Shown: in pieces, positions 47,617-57,590 of the stretch
How positions within the stretch are numbered: position 1 is the stretch's first letter
Layout of the letters: every line of letters starts with the position of its first letter
Origin: Defluviitaleaceae bacterium
GTDB taxonomy: Bacteria; Bacillota; Clostridia; Lachnospirales; WRAX01
DNA: 64,000 bases
Assembly: GCA_009784615.1 (NCBI GenBank)
Contig: WRBJ01000002.1
Location: forward strand, 62,001-126,000
Reading direction: 5' to 3'
Position numbers and translations under genes: made by a program
Notes under the pieces: generated by a model
Databases searched by the model: none
The model's input: only the letters and a program-made list of their open reading frames with translations
What the model was told of the DNA's origin: nothing

Positions 47617-48280
47617 AACATCTGGCAAAGTAGCGTCTGTTGCATTGGCAACCAAAAGCAAAATTATTGCCGAATATACGATAAGAAACGACCTAACACA
47701 TTCCGAAACCTTAATGCCGATGGTAGAACAAATGCTTGCCACAAGCGGCGTTGACAAACGTGAAATTGGGATGTTAGCTTGCTCAAACGGTCCTGGGTCT
47801 TTTACAGGCTTGCGCATTGGTGCGGCAACGGCAAAAGGGCTTGCAATGGGGCTTAACTTTAAAATTGTACCTGTTTCAAGCCTTGTTGCGTTGGCATATA
47901 ATGCGTATGGGCAAAACGCACTAATAGCCCCTATAATGGACGCACGCAGAAACGAGGTTTACACGGCATTATATTCCTTTGTCGGCGAGGATTTAAAATG
48001 TTATATCCAGCCGAAGATTTGTCCATTTGACGATATGCTAAACTCGGCGGCAGATATAAGCGAAAGCATTGTGTTTTTGGGCGATGCTACGTCGCTACAC
48101 GCAGAAAAAATTTTGTCAGAAGGTTTTGAAATAGCCCCGCCGCATAAACTGCTACAATCGGCGGCAAGCGTTGCAATGACGGCTTTTAAGCATTTGGATA
48201 AAGCAGTGGATGTTAATGACTTTAAGCTGGATTACATACGCCTGTCGCAAGCCGAAAGGATAATGCTTGGCTATGAATAA
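47597..48280 (+). CDS. tsaB: tRNA t6A biosynthesis protein TsaB
   Basis: LLAIETSGKVASVAL, HSETLMPMVEQML, GPGSFTGLRIG. Confidence 0.96.
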   Translation: MILLAIETSGKVASVALATKSKIIAEYTIRNDLTHSETLMPMVEQMLATSGVDKREIGMLACSNGPGSFTGLRIGAATAKGLAMGLNFKIVPVSSLVALAYNAYGQNALIAPIMDARRNEVYTALYSFVGEDLKCYIQPKICPFDDMLNSAADISESIVFLGDATSLHAEKILSEGFEIAPPHKLLQSAASVAMTAFKHLDKAVDVNDFKLDYIRLSQAERIMLGYE

Positions 48281-48749
48281 CATATTGCGGGTAAAGCCCG
48301 CTGAAATAGGGATGTTGCCGCAAATATTTGCAATAGAAAAAGAATGTTTCACAGACCCGTGGACGGTTAATATGCTGCGTGAGGTAATAGCAGACCAAGA
48401 AGAAAATACAAGCGTTGTCTGTTTTTTAAATGACCAAATTATAGGTTTTGCCTTTTTATGGGTGTATAAAGAAATTAAAGAAGCCCATATTGAAAATATA
48501 GCCGTAAAGCCTGATTTTAGAGGGTTTGGCGCAGGCGAAACAATGCTTGTGCATTTGCTGGATGTATGCCTCAAAAAAGGTGTTGCCACAGTGTTTTTAG
48601 AATTGCGAAAAAGCAACACAATTGCACAAAAAATGTACGAAAAACACGGATTTGTTGCGAATGGGTTGCGAAAAGAATACTATACAAAACCAAAAGAGGA
48701 TGCAATTTTGATGAATAAAGTTTTGGAGGATGGCAATGAAAAGGCTTGA
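48273..48749 (+). CDS. rimI: Ribosomal-protein-alanine N-acetyltransferase RimI-like
   Basis: IFAIEKECFTDPWT, IAVKPDFRGFGAGETMLVHLLD; tsaE-tsaB-rimI order. Confidence 0.92.
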   Translation: MNNILRVKPAEIGMLPQIFAIEKECFTDPWTVNMLREVIADQEENTSVVCFLNDQIIGFAFLWVYKEIKEAHIENIAVKPDFRGFGAGETMLVHLLDVCLKKGVATVFLELRKSNTIAQKMYEKHGFVANGLRKEYYTKPKEDAILMNKVLEDGNEKA

Positions 48750-51117
48750 ATATAACGAATTAAAAAGGTTTTGCGATGTAAACACGCTAGGTTTTGATAC
48801 AACGGCAGATTTGGACTGTAGTCTTGATATGGAAATAATAGGGCAAACCCGTGCCGTAAGCGCATTTAACTTTGGGCTAGGCACACGCCGTAGCGGCTAC
48901 AACATTTATGTTGCAGGCGTTTCGGGTAGCGGCAAAACCACATTTGCGGCGCATTTTGCCAAAGAAGCCGCCAACAAAGAAGCCGTACCGCAAGATTTGG
49001 CATATGTCTATAACTTTAAAGAGCCTAAAAACCCAAAGCTACTAGCAGTTAAGGCGGGCAAAATTGCAGTTTTTAAAGAGGATTTGCAAGAGCTTTTGGA
49101 CATCCTTACGACCGAAATACCAAAAATACTAGAAGACCCAAATTTTGAAGAGCAAAGAAACGACATAGCCAAAAAGTTTGAAAAAGAGCGTGACCAAATT
49201 TTTGACGTGTTTGCAAAATTTGCTAGAGAATACGATTTTGAAGTACAAATAAATGACAAAGGTATGACATTTGCACCAATTATTGACGGCGAACCAGTTA
49301 GTATCGACGACTTTAAAAAGTTAGATGAAGCCCTAAAAGAAACCATTGTTGCAAAATCTGAAACAGTGCAGGAAGAAGCAACGGATGTAATGACAAAGGT
49401 GCGTACGCTAGATTTGGCGGCACGCAAGCAAATAGACGATTTGGAATATAATATACTTTTCTTTGCCGTAGGCGAAAAAATGGCGCGCCTTCAAGAAAAA
49501 TATGAATGTGAAGAATGTATTTTAGAGTACCTAGGGCATCTTAAAGAAGATATTTTAGAAAATATAGGCAACTTTTATACCTCTCACGAAGTAGATGATG
49601 ACGACGCTATTGCCAATTTAATACCGTGGGTGTCTAAAAAAACAAAGGATGATGTGTTAAACAACTATCGTGTTAATATAATTGCCGACAATAGCGGGTG
49701 TGATTGTGCACCTGTTAAAATCGCCGTAAACCCCACATTTGCCAACATTATGGGCGAAATAGAATACGATAGCGAAATGGGCAACCTTGTTACAGACTAT
49801 ATGAAGATAAAAGGCGGACTAATACACGCTGCAAACGGCGGATGCCTTATTTTGCAAGCAAAAGACGTGCTTACCATCCCATTTTTATGGGAAGCACTAA
49901 AGCGCACTATTCGCACAAAAGAGATTGTTGTAGAAAACCCAAAAGAACATCAAAACGTGCCAGTGTCAACCATCCGCCCAGAACTTGTGGCGTTTAACAC
50001 AAAAATAATACTTGTAGGCTCAAATTACTATCACGACATATTGCGTGCATATGATGAAGATTTTGTAGATTTGTTCAAAGTGTCTGCATTTTTTGACTAC
50101 GAAATGAATTATAATGAAGAAAATATAACACAAATATGCCGCTTTGTAAAACGCTTTGCCAGTGAAGAATGCACTCTTGACTTTTCGGCAGATGCCGTTG
50201 CGGTTGTTATAGAACATTCCGTACGCCTTGCAGGTAGCCAAAAGAAGCTAACCAGCCGTTTTGACCGCATTTCAGAACTTTTGTGTGAAGCGGATATTTG
50301 GGCAAAACGTGATAATTCCCAAATTGTGCTTGCCAAACACGTAAAAGAAGCCATAAAACAACGTGATTACCGCTATGGTTTGTATGAAGAAAAAATGACA
50401 GAGCTTATAGAAAGCGACGTTATAATGATAGACACCGACGGCACAAAAATAGGGCAAATAAACGGACTTGCGGCACTTGATACTGGTGATGCCGTGTTTG
50501 CAAAACCCACAAAAATAACCGCAACAACATATGTTGGCAAAGCGGGTATTATAAATATAGAAAACGAAGTGGAAATGAGCGGTGAAATACATTCAAAAGG
50601 CGTGCAAATCGTCATTGGCTATCTTGGGCAAAAATACGCCCAAAAGTTTCCGCTGTCATTATCTTGCCGCATTGCCTTCGAGCAAAGCTACAGCGGCGTA
50701 GACGGTGATTCTGCGTCGTCTACTGAGCTTTACTGTATAATAAGCTCTCTTTCGGGCTTGCCAATAAACCAAGGCATAGCCGTATCGGGCTCTATTAACC
50801 AACGTGGCGAAATACAAGCCGTTGGCGCAATTACGGCAAAAATCGAAGGTTTTTTTGACCTATGTAAAAATCGAGGCTTAACAGGCACACAAGGCGTAAT
50901 AATTCCGCAACAAAACATAACCGATCTAACCCTTAACGATGATGTGATAGAAGCTGTAAAAGACGGCAAATTTCACATCTACCCAATAGCTCATATTGAT
51001 GAAGGCTTAGAAATTTTGCTAAACACAAAAGCAGGCGATATAGATACCGAAAACACAATACACGCAAGGGTTTACAACCGCCTGCACGACTTCCACAAAG
51101 CGGCGGCAGACGAGTAG
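48736..51117 (+). CDS. AAA+ ATP-dependent protease, Lon-like family (LonB-type)
   Basis: GVSGSGKTTFAAHFAKEA; C-terminal Lon protease domain with GDSASSTELYCIISSLSGLPINQGIAVSGSINQRGEIQAVGA. Confidence 0.92.
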   Translation: MKRLEYNELKRFCDVNTLGFDTTADLDCSLDMEIIGQTRAVSAFNFGLGTRRSGYNIYVAGVSGSGKTTFAAHFAKEAANKEAVPQDLAYVYNFKEPKNPKLLAVKAGKIAVFKEDLQELLDILTTEIPKILEDPNFEEQRNDIAKKFEKERDQIFDVFAKFAREYDFEVQINDKGMTFAPIIDGEPVSIDDFKKLDEALKETIVAKSETVQEEATDVMTKVRTLDLAARKQIDDLEYNILFFAVGEKMARLQEKYECEECILEYLGHLKEDILENIGNFYTSHEVDDDDAIANLIPWVSKKTKDDVLNNYRVNIIADNSGCDCAPVKIAVNPTFANIMGEIEYDSEMGNLVTDYMKIKGGLIHAANGGCLILQAKDVLTIPFLWEALKRTIRTKEIVVENPKEHQNVPVSTIRPELVAFNTKIILVGSNYYHDILRAYDEDFVDLFKVSAFFDYEMNYNEENITQICRFVKRFASEECTLDFSADAVAVVIEHSVRLAGSQKKLTSRFDRISELLCEADIWAKRDNSQIVLAKHVKEAIKQRDYRYGLYEEKMTELIESDVIMIDTDGTKIGQINGLAALDTGDAVFAKPTKITATTYVGKAGIINIENEVEMSGEIHSKGVQIVIGYLGQKYAQKFPLSLSCRIAFEQSYSGVDGDSASSTELYCIISSLSGLPINQGIAVSGSINQRGEIQAVGAITAKIEGFFDLCKNRGLTGTQGVIIPQQNITDLTLNDDVIEAVKDGKFHIYPIAHIDEGLEILLNTKAGDIDTENTIHARVYNRLHDFHKAAADE

Positions 51118-51202
51118 GAACACAATATATTGTGTCTCTAACAATATAAGTATCACTATACAACCTTACCATAATTTTTCTAAAACAACAAGTATAAAAC
51201 GC

Positions 51203-51231
51203 TTGAAAACCTACCGGATATGTGCTATAAT
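51203..51231 (+). promoter_or_regulatory. Promoter of the signalling module
   Basis: TTGAAA (51203-51208)-17-TATAAT (51226-51231). Confidence 0.8.
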
Positions 51232-51262
51232 ATGTCGAATACATTTGGGAGAGTAGCATTTT

Positions 51263-52282
51263 ATGAAGATTATATTTATAGTTGACGACAGCGACACAAA
51301 TTTGATGTGGGCAAAAAATGCGTTGGAAGGCGCATATAAAACATACGCTTTGCCATCTGCCGAGCGTATGTTTAAATTGTTGCAAAAAATTACGCCCGAC
51401 CTTATTCTTCTTGACGTTGATATGCCGCAAATGGATGGTTACGAGGCTCTGATGACATTAAAAGCAGACGCAAGGTTAAAAGATATTCCCGTAATATTTC
51501 TTACAGCCCGTAGCGATTCTGCTTCAGAAATACGAGGATTTGAAATGGGTGCGTTAGATTTTATAAGCAAGCCATTTTCGCCGCCTGTATTATTAAAACG
51601 TATAGAAACACATATAGAACAAGACAAATTGCTAAAGCAAGCCACGCATAAACTGCGTGAACTACATAATGCAACAATAAGCGTTATTGCAGATATGGTA
51701 GAAAATAGGGACGAAGTAACAGGCGGGCATATAAACCGTACACAAGCATATCTTGAAATATTAATTAACGAGCTTTTGCGCAATGGTACATATGCGGACG
51801 AGATGGGCAATTGGGATTTATCCATAGTTCTGCCGTCAGCCCAATTGCACGACGTAGGCAAAATATCAATAAGTGATGTTATATTAAACAAACCCGACAG
51901 GCTAACCAACGAAGAATTTGAAAAAATAAAAACACATTGCATAGAAGGCGAGCGTATTATAGACCAAATTATATCACGTACAGAAGACGACGGGTTTTTG
52001 CTACACGCAAAACGCTTTGCCTTCAGCCATCACGAAAAATGGAACGGCACGGGCTATCCCCGTGGTTTGTCTGGTACAGATATTCCGTTAGAAGGGCGGC
52101 TTATGGCCATTGTGGACGTTTATGACGCTTTGCGCTCTTGGCGGCCATACAAAGAACCATTTTCACACGAAAAAGCAGTAGAAATTTTGGTCAAAGACAG
52201 CGGCACACATTTTGAACCTGTTTTAATAGACGCATTTGTAAACATAGCAGACGAATTTGCGGCAATTACCGAAGCTAATTAA
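51263..52282 (+). CDS. Response regulator with HD-GYP-type phosphodiesterase domain
   Basis: FIVDDSDTNLMWAK, DLILLDVDMPQMDG; LHDVGKISI, HHEKWNGTGYPRGLSG. Confidence 0.95.
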   Translation: MKIIFIVDDSDTNLMWAKNALEGAYKTYALPSAERMFKLLQKITPDLILLDVDMPQMDGYEALMTLKADARLKDIPVIFLTARSDSASEIRGFEMGALDFISKPFSPPVLLKRIETHIEQDKLLKQATHKLRELHNATISVIADMVENRDEVTGGHINRTQAYLEILINELLRNGTYADEMGNWDLSIVLPSAQLHDVGKISISDVILNKPDRLTNEEFEKIKTHCIEGERIIDQIISRTEDDGFLLHAKRFAFSHHEKWNGTGYPRGLSGTDIPLEGRLMAIVDVYDALRSWRPYKEPFSHEKAVEILVKDSGTHFEPVLIDAFVNIADEFAAITEAN

Positions 52283-52304
52283 CCCACCTAGGAGGAAATC
52301 TAAA

Positions 52305-53468
52305 ATGACAAAAACATTCGTAATCTCTACAGTAGAAATTGACGACCCAATTATTGCTTTGGACGAAATTAAATCACAAATCAATCTTGAAACCGACCTT
52401 TTAACAAACTCTATCGGTATAATTTCTTGCCATTACGAATTTGTAATTTCAGGCGTTGCCAAGGCTGTTTGCGAAGCCCTGCCGTTTGATGTAGCAGGCA
52501 TTGTGGCATCGCCAATGTCCGACGGCACACAGGCAGACTCTTTGCTTTTAACCGTGATGGTAATAACCAGCGACGACACCGAATTTATTAAGATTGTAAC
52601 ACCATCAATTGCAGAAAATGCCAGCGATATAATAGCACAAAGCTACAAAACCGCAACGAACCACACGGGTGACAAACCAACGGCAATTTTTGCCTTTGCA
52701 CCATTTATGCCACAAAATTCGGGCGACAATTATGTCAATGTTTTAACAGACATTTCAGAAGGTGTGCCTGTATTTGGCTCATTAGCCGTGGACGATACAG
52801 CAGATTTTAGCAATTGCTTCACAATATCAAACGGCGAAAACCACAACGACAAAATGATGATGATACTAACATACGGCAACTTTAACCCCAAATTTTATAT
52901 GTGCAATATTTCGGACGAAAGGGTTTCTGACGAATCTGCGGTTGTTACAAAAAGCGAAGGGCATATTGTAAAAGAAGTAAATGGAATACCTGTTTTGGAA
53001 TATTTTGATACGCTTGGTCTTTCACAAGCCGCCGAAACACAGTACGCAATGAGCATGCTGCCGTTTTTGGTAGATTATAAAGACGACACACCAATGGTGG
53101 CAAAAATCTTTATAGGTCTAACACCCGAAAATCATGCACTTTTTGGCGGTATCGTGTCAGAAGGCAACGACATACATATAGCATTAACCGATAAAAACGA
53201 TGTTTTAATGACAACAGGCAAATTGGTTGACCAGATTTTAGAAGAAAACCCCAACGCCTCGGGCTTATTAGTATACTCTTGCGTAGCACGGGCTATGGCA
53301 ATGGGTGTAGAACAATATAGCGAAATGGAGCTTGTAAACGAAAAACTAGCAAACAAGTTACCAATTTTAATGTCTACATCAGGCGGCGAAATGTGCCCAA
53401 CGCAAATTTCAGATAATAATGCAATCAACCGTTTCCACAATAACACATTTGTGGCTTGTGTATTTTAA
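52305..53468 (+). CDS. FIST-domain sensory protein
   Basis: VFGSLAVDDTADFSNCFTISNGE; VYSCVARAMAMG...KLPILMSTSGGEMCPTQ; adjacent to a hybrid kinase. Confidence 0.85.
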   Translation: MTKTFVISTVEIDDPIIALDEIKSQINLETDLLTNSIGIISCHYEFVISGVAKAVCEALPFDVAGIVASPMSDGTQADSLLLTVMVITSDDTEFIKIVTPSIAENASDIIAQSYKTATNHTGDKPTAIFAFAPFMPQNSGDNYVNVLTDISEGVPVFGSLAVDDTADFSNCFTISNGENHNDKMMMILTYGNFNPKFYMCNISDERVSDESAVVTKSEGHIVKEVNGIPVLEYFDTLGLSQAAETQYAMSMLPFLVDYKDDTPMVAKIFIGLTPENHALFGGIVSEGNDIHIALTDKNDVLMTTGKLVDQILEENPNASGLLVYSCVARAMAMGVEQYSEMELVNEKLANKLPILMSTSGGEMCPTQISDNNAINRFHNNTFVACVF

Positions 53469-53492
53469 TTACTATAATAGCGGGGTGCTTTT

Positions 53493-55850
53493 GTGAGCGA
53501 AGCAATTAACTTTGAAGCGGAAAATATCGAGCTAAAGGCGGAAATAAACCGCCTTAATATCGAGAATAGAAAACTATCACGTGAAATTCGTGTGCAGAAA
53601 AATTTTATGGACCGTACAAGAAAATCTGCTGATGCAAAAGAGGCGCTGTCTACTGCGCTTTCGCTTGAAAATTCCCGCCATAAGGCTCATACTGATATGC
53701 TTTTAGAAAGTTGCCCAAGCATAATAATGCTTTTCGATTCCAGCGGGATGCTTGTTTTAACGACAAATCAATTTTTCCGTGAAACCGGTATACCAAACTT
53801 TGGTTTTGTAAAAAACCATACATACACTGATGTTTTATCAAAGTTTCTATCAAAATCTACAATGGAAAAATTTACACAAAATATAGAAATGGTTGTGCAG
53901 GATAACGGTATAGCCGCTTTTGATGCGTGGATTGACTTTAAAGGCACGGGCGATTTTGAATTTTACGGTATAGAACTGCAAAGAACCGACGGAACAACCC
54001 GTGTCGCAGGTATAGAAGGTGTTTCGGCAGGTACGCTTGTAATAATGAACAATCTTAACGAATTTATGATGGAAAAATTCCGTGCAGATGCTTCAAACCG
54101 TGCAAAATCAGACTTTTTGGCGGTTATGTCGCACGAAATCCGCACGCCGCTAAACGCCATTTTAGGACTTTCGCAAATAGAAATTCAAAGCGGAGATTTG
54201 TCCGACCGCACAACAGAATCTTTATACAAAATAAATTCGTCGGGCAACCATCTTTTGGGCATTGTAAACGATATTTTAGATTTAAGCAAAATAGAAACAG
54301 GCAAGCTAGAGCTTCTGCCAAACAATTATGATGTGCCAAGCCTTATAAACGACGCAATACAGCTTAATTTGGTTCGTATAGGTTCAAAACCTATTAAATT
54401 CGAGCTGGAAGTAGACGAAAATCTGCCGTCAATTCTTTATGGTGACGAACTACGGCTAAAACAAGTGTTAAACAATCTATTGTCAAATGCAATAAAATAC
54501 ACTGACGAAGGTATTGTAAAACTGACCGTAAGTCATAAAAATATGGGCGAACAGATTTTGTTGCGTTTTTGCGTCAGCGACACAGGGCAGGGGATTCGCC
54601 CAGAAGATTTGGAAAGGCTTTTTCACGAATATGTACGCCTAAACACTGATGTAAACCGTATTACAGAAGGCGCAGGGCTTGGTCTAAACATTACAAAAAA
54701 GCTCGTAGATATGATGGATGGCAAAATTGATGTTGACAGCACTTGGGGCGAAGGCACATCCTTTACCGCAACCCTAATGCAAGACGCTGTAGAATGTACA
54801 CCAATCGGCACCGAAGTTGTCGAAAGCCTTATGCGCTTTGACTATCTAAACAGCGGGCAATTTGACGGTTTAAAATTTAAGCACGAGCTAATGCCGTATG
54901 GGCGTGTTTTGGTTGTGGATGATGTCGAGGTTAATCTTTTTGTCGCACGTGGCTTGCTTGCGCCTTATGGTATGCACGTGCAAACTGCATTAAGCGGCTT
55001 TGACGCTATAGAAAAAGTAGAATCCGGCGAGGTTTACGACATTATTTTTATGGACTTTATGATGCCAGTAATGGACGGCGTAGAAACCACGCAAAAACTG
55101 CGCAAAATGGGCTATGACAAACCGATAATTGCATTAACGGCAAATGTGCTTGCAGGAAGCCAAGAAATGTATGCAGATAACGGCTTTGACGGCACGGTTG
55201 CAAAGCCCATAGACGCAATGTTTTTAAACAGTGTGTTGGTTAAGCATATAAGAAACAAATATCCAGAAGAAGCCGAAAAATACAAAGGTGTAGAGATTGC
55301 AACAAAAGCTGATTTTGGGCTAGATTCCCGCCTTTTGCAAATCTTTTGCCGTGATGCCGAAAAGGCTTTGCCTGTATTGCTTCAAACACTTGAAAATGGG
55401 GATTTAAAGCTGTTTACTATCACCGTACACGCTATGAAATCTGCCCTTGCAAATGTGGGTGAAGCCGAAGCGTCAGGTCTAGCCGCAACCCTAGAAGATG
55501 CCGCAAGAATAGGGCTTTTGGATATAGTGAAAGAAAACGCCCCCGAATTTATTGCAATTTTAGGGGATATTGTAAAAAAATTTAAACCAGCCGATGATGA
55601 AAGTACAACAAATAGCACGAAAAATATAGAACAAGACAATAGACTATTAATAGAAAGTTTGCAAAAAATAATAGCTTTTTGTGATGAATATGACGATGGG
55701 CAAGCCTTTGTTGAGCTTGACGAAATTTCCACAAAACCGCTTGACGCAATAACAAAATCCACAATTGACGAAATACATCAAACACTATATCTGCACAGCG
55801 ATTTTGAAAAAGCCGCCGAAATTTGTATAAAATTAATAAACTCGCTTTAA
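53493..55850 (+). CDS. Hybrid histidine kinase (coiled coil, PAS-like, HisKA, HATPase, REC, Hpt)
   Basis: MSHEIRTPLNAILGLSQ; GAGLGLNITKKLVDMM; REC IIFMDFMMPVMDGVE; Hpt TVHAMKSALANVGE. Confidence 0.94.
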   Translation: MSEAINFEAENIELKAEINRLNIENRKLSREIRVQKNFMDRTRKSADAKEALSTALSLENSRHKAHTDMLLESCPSIIMLFDSSGMLVLTTNQFFRETGIPNFGFVKNHTYTDVLSKFLSKSTMEKFTQNIEMVVQDNGIAAFDAWIDFKGTGDFEFYGIELQRTDGTTRVAGIEGVSAGTLVIMNNLNEFMMEKFRADASNRAKSDFLAVMSHEIRTPLNAILGLSQIEIQSGDLSDRTTESLYKINSSGNHLLGIVNDILDLSKIETGKLELLPNNYDVPSLINDAIQLNLVRIGSKPIKFELEVDENLPSILYGDELRLKQVLNNLLSNAIKYTDEGIVKLTVSHKNMGEQILLRFCVSDTGQGIRPEDLERLFHEYVRLNTDVNRITEGAGLGLNITKKLVDMMDGKIDVDSTWGEGTSFTATLMQDAVECTPIGTEVVESLMRFDYLNSGQFDGLKFKHELMPYGRVLVVDDVEVNLFVARGLLAPYGMHVQTALSGFDAIEKVESGEVYDIIFMDFMMPVMDGVETTQKLRKMGYDKPIIALTANVLAGSQEMYADNGFDGTVAKPIDAMFLNSVLVKHIRNKYPEEAEKYKGVEIATKADFGLDSRLLQIFCRDAEKALPVLLQTLENGDLKLFTITVHAMKSALANVGEAEASGLAATLEDAARIGLLDIVKENAPEFIAILGDIVKKFKPADDESTTNSTKNIEQDNRLLIESLQKIIAFCDEYDDGQAFVELDEISTKPLDAITKSTIDEIHQTLYLHSDFEKAAEICIKLINSL

Positions 55851-56485
55851 AAAAACTCAAGGCTTTTAAGCTGCAAATCAACATTTTGTTGCAAAAATAA
55901 CAATGCATATTGTTGCAATTCGTTCATCACATCTGATGATACTCTAAAATTAAACACTCTTTTAATTGGGGTGGATAGTATGTAGTTTATTGCGGCATTT
56001 GCTTCTTTGCTAATGTTCATAAAATCGGGGTTTTCGGTGCAGTGTTCGCCAAAAAACCCCTCTTTTTGTAGCAATTTTAATGTAAAAACTGCCTGTACAA
56101 GACTGGGCAAAGCCGCCTTTTCAAGCCGATAAAAAGCCATCAACACAAGGTTAAGCGTATCGAGAGCTTCCATATTTTCTAGCATAATTTTATCCGACAA
56201 TTCTAAAATAAAATTAGCCACGCAAAAAGCGTTATAATCTAAAGGAATATTGGCAAATTGCACTATAGGCGAGCATTGTGTCAAGCTAAAAAACTGCCCG
56301 CCGTCATAAATTACAAACTCGTTGTAGGATAATTTGTTTGCGGATAGTTTGCTTTTCGCACCTTTTGCCCCACGAGCAAAAACCACGACCTTGCCGTGGT
56401 TTTTTGTTAGCAAAACCAAACGCTTGTTGGTTTCGCCCGCTATATTCTCCCGCAAAACAATGCCACAATCTTTAATGATAGACAT
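55847..56485 (-). CDS. recO: DNA repair protein RecO (short form)
   Basis: MSIIKDCGIVLRENIAGETNKRLVLLTKNHGKVVVFARGAKGAKSKLSA OB-fold; locus yqzL-era. Confidence 0.88.
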   Translation of the reverse strand: MSIIKDCGIVLRENIAGETNKRLVLLTKNHGKVVVFARGAKGAKSKLSANKLSYNEFVIYDGGQFFSLTQCSPIVQFANIPLDYNAFCVANFILELSDKIMLENMEALDTLNLVLMAFYRLEKAALPSLVQAVFTLKLLQKEGFFGEHCTENPDFMNISKEANAAINYILSTPIKRVFNFRVSSDVMNELQQYALLFLQQNVDLQLKSLEFF

Positions 56486-56594
56486 TAAAACCCCTGTCGC
56501 CGGGCAAATGCCCAAGCGTTAAATAATACTTATAGTCCAAAAACGCATCTATGCTACCTGTTTCTAAAAAAATACCCCAAAGCAATTCTTGCAT
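56472..56594 (-). CDS. YqzL-like small protein (40 aa), overlapping the recO start
   Basis: Not in the ORF track; MQELLWGIFLETGSIDAFLDYKYYLTLGHLPGDRGFNVYH with GGGGGCG-like upstream; YqzL-type 'W..F..TGSIDAYL.YK' pattern between era and recO. Confidence 0.75.
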   Translation of the reverse strand: MQELLWGIFLETGSIDAFLDYKYYLTLGHLPGDRGFNVYH

Positions 56595-56674
56595 TTTGTC
56601 GCCCCCAATCTTATTTCAATTAGGGTTTGCTTGGAAAGAAAAAATATGCTGGTAAATTAATCTTGCCTAGTGAG

Positions 56675-57580
56675 CTAATCAACTTTGAAGCCGAAATTGC
56701 GCATAAAAAAGTCAGAATCCCGCCAGTTTTCCTTAATTTTAACCCAAGTTTTAAGGTTTATTTTTTCTTCATATAACCTTTGTATATCCCGTCTTGCTCG
56801 TATGCCAATTTCTTTTAGCATAGCCCCGCTTTTGCCGATAATCATACCTTTGTGTGAATTTTTTTCGCAATAAATTGTCGCTTCAATGTCAATAATTTCC
56901 TTATTTTCCCGCTTTTTAAGCGAATTTATTTCCACGGCAATACCGTGTGGGATTTCTTCTTGTAGCATATACAAAGCCTTTTCACGTATCATTTCCGCCA
57001 CAATAAAAGCATCAGGAGCATCCGTCATCATTCCCTCAGGAAAGTATTTTGGTCCTAAAGGCAGATATTTTTCAATCGCTTCCCGCAAAATAAGCAAGTT
57101 TTCGCCCTTTAATGCCGATATTGGCAGGGTTTCATCAAAAGCACATATCTTGTTATAAGTGTCTGTAATAGGCAAAATTCTGCCCTTATCAATGGTATCA
57201 ATTTTGTTAATAACAAGAAACTTCTTTGTCTTTACACCCGACAATTGTGCTAAAATATCATTATCGGCAGGGTGAATATCGCTTTTTTCGGACGGTGAGG
57301 TTATAAACAGCACAACATCCGCATCTTTTATAGAATTTTCTGCCATCTTTACCATATTTTCTGACAACTTGTCCTTAGGTCTATGCATACCAGGCGTATC
57401 AATAAAAATAATCTGCGTATTATCAGTTGTAATTATACCCCGCACAATATTGCGAGTTGTCTGCGGCTTGTTGGTAATAATTGCAATCTTTTCGCCCATT
57501 ATAGAATTTAATAATGTAGATTTGCCTACATTAGGACGACCAACAATAGCAACAAAACCCGATTTAAATGTATCTTTCAT
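56675..57580 (-). CDS. era: GTPase Era
   Basis: GFVAIVGRPNVGKSTLLNSIMGEKIAIITNKPQTTRN, DTPGMHRP, NKID; KH domain. Confidence 0.98.
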   Translation of the reverse strand: MKDTFKSGFVAIVGRPNVGKSTLLNSIMGEKIAIITNKPQTTRNIVRGIITTDNTQIIFIDTPGMHRPKDKLSENMVKMAENSIKDADVVLFITSPSEKSDIHPADNDILAQLSGVKTKKFLVINKIDTIDKGRILPITDTYNKICAFDETLPISALKGENLLILREAIEKYLPLGPKYFPEGMMTDAPDAFIVAEMIREKALYMLQEEIPHGIAVEINSLKKRENKEIIDIEATIYCEKNSHKGMIIGKSGAMLKEIGIRARRDIQRLYEEKINLKTWVKIKENWRDSDFFMRNFGFKVD

Positions 57581-57590
57581 TTTCAACCTC

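Noticed and set aside
48286-48302. GCGGGTAAAGCCCGC hairpin at the rimI start as another repeat-family member
   Set aside because: Lacks the GCAATGACA/GTCATTGC flanks and falls in conserved rimI coding sequence.
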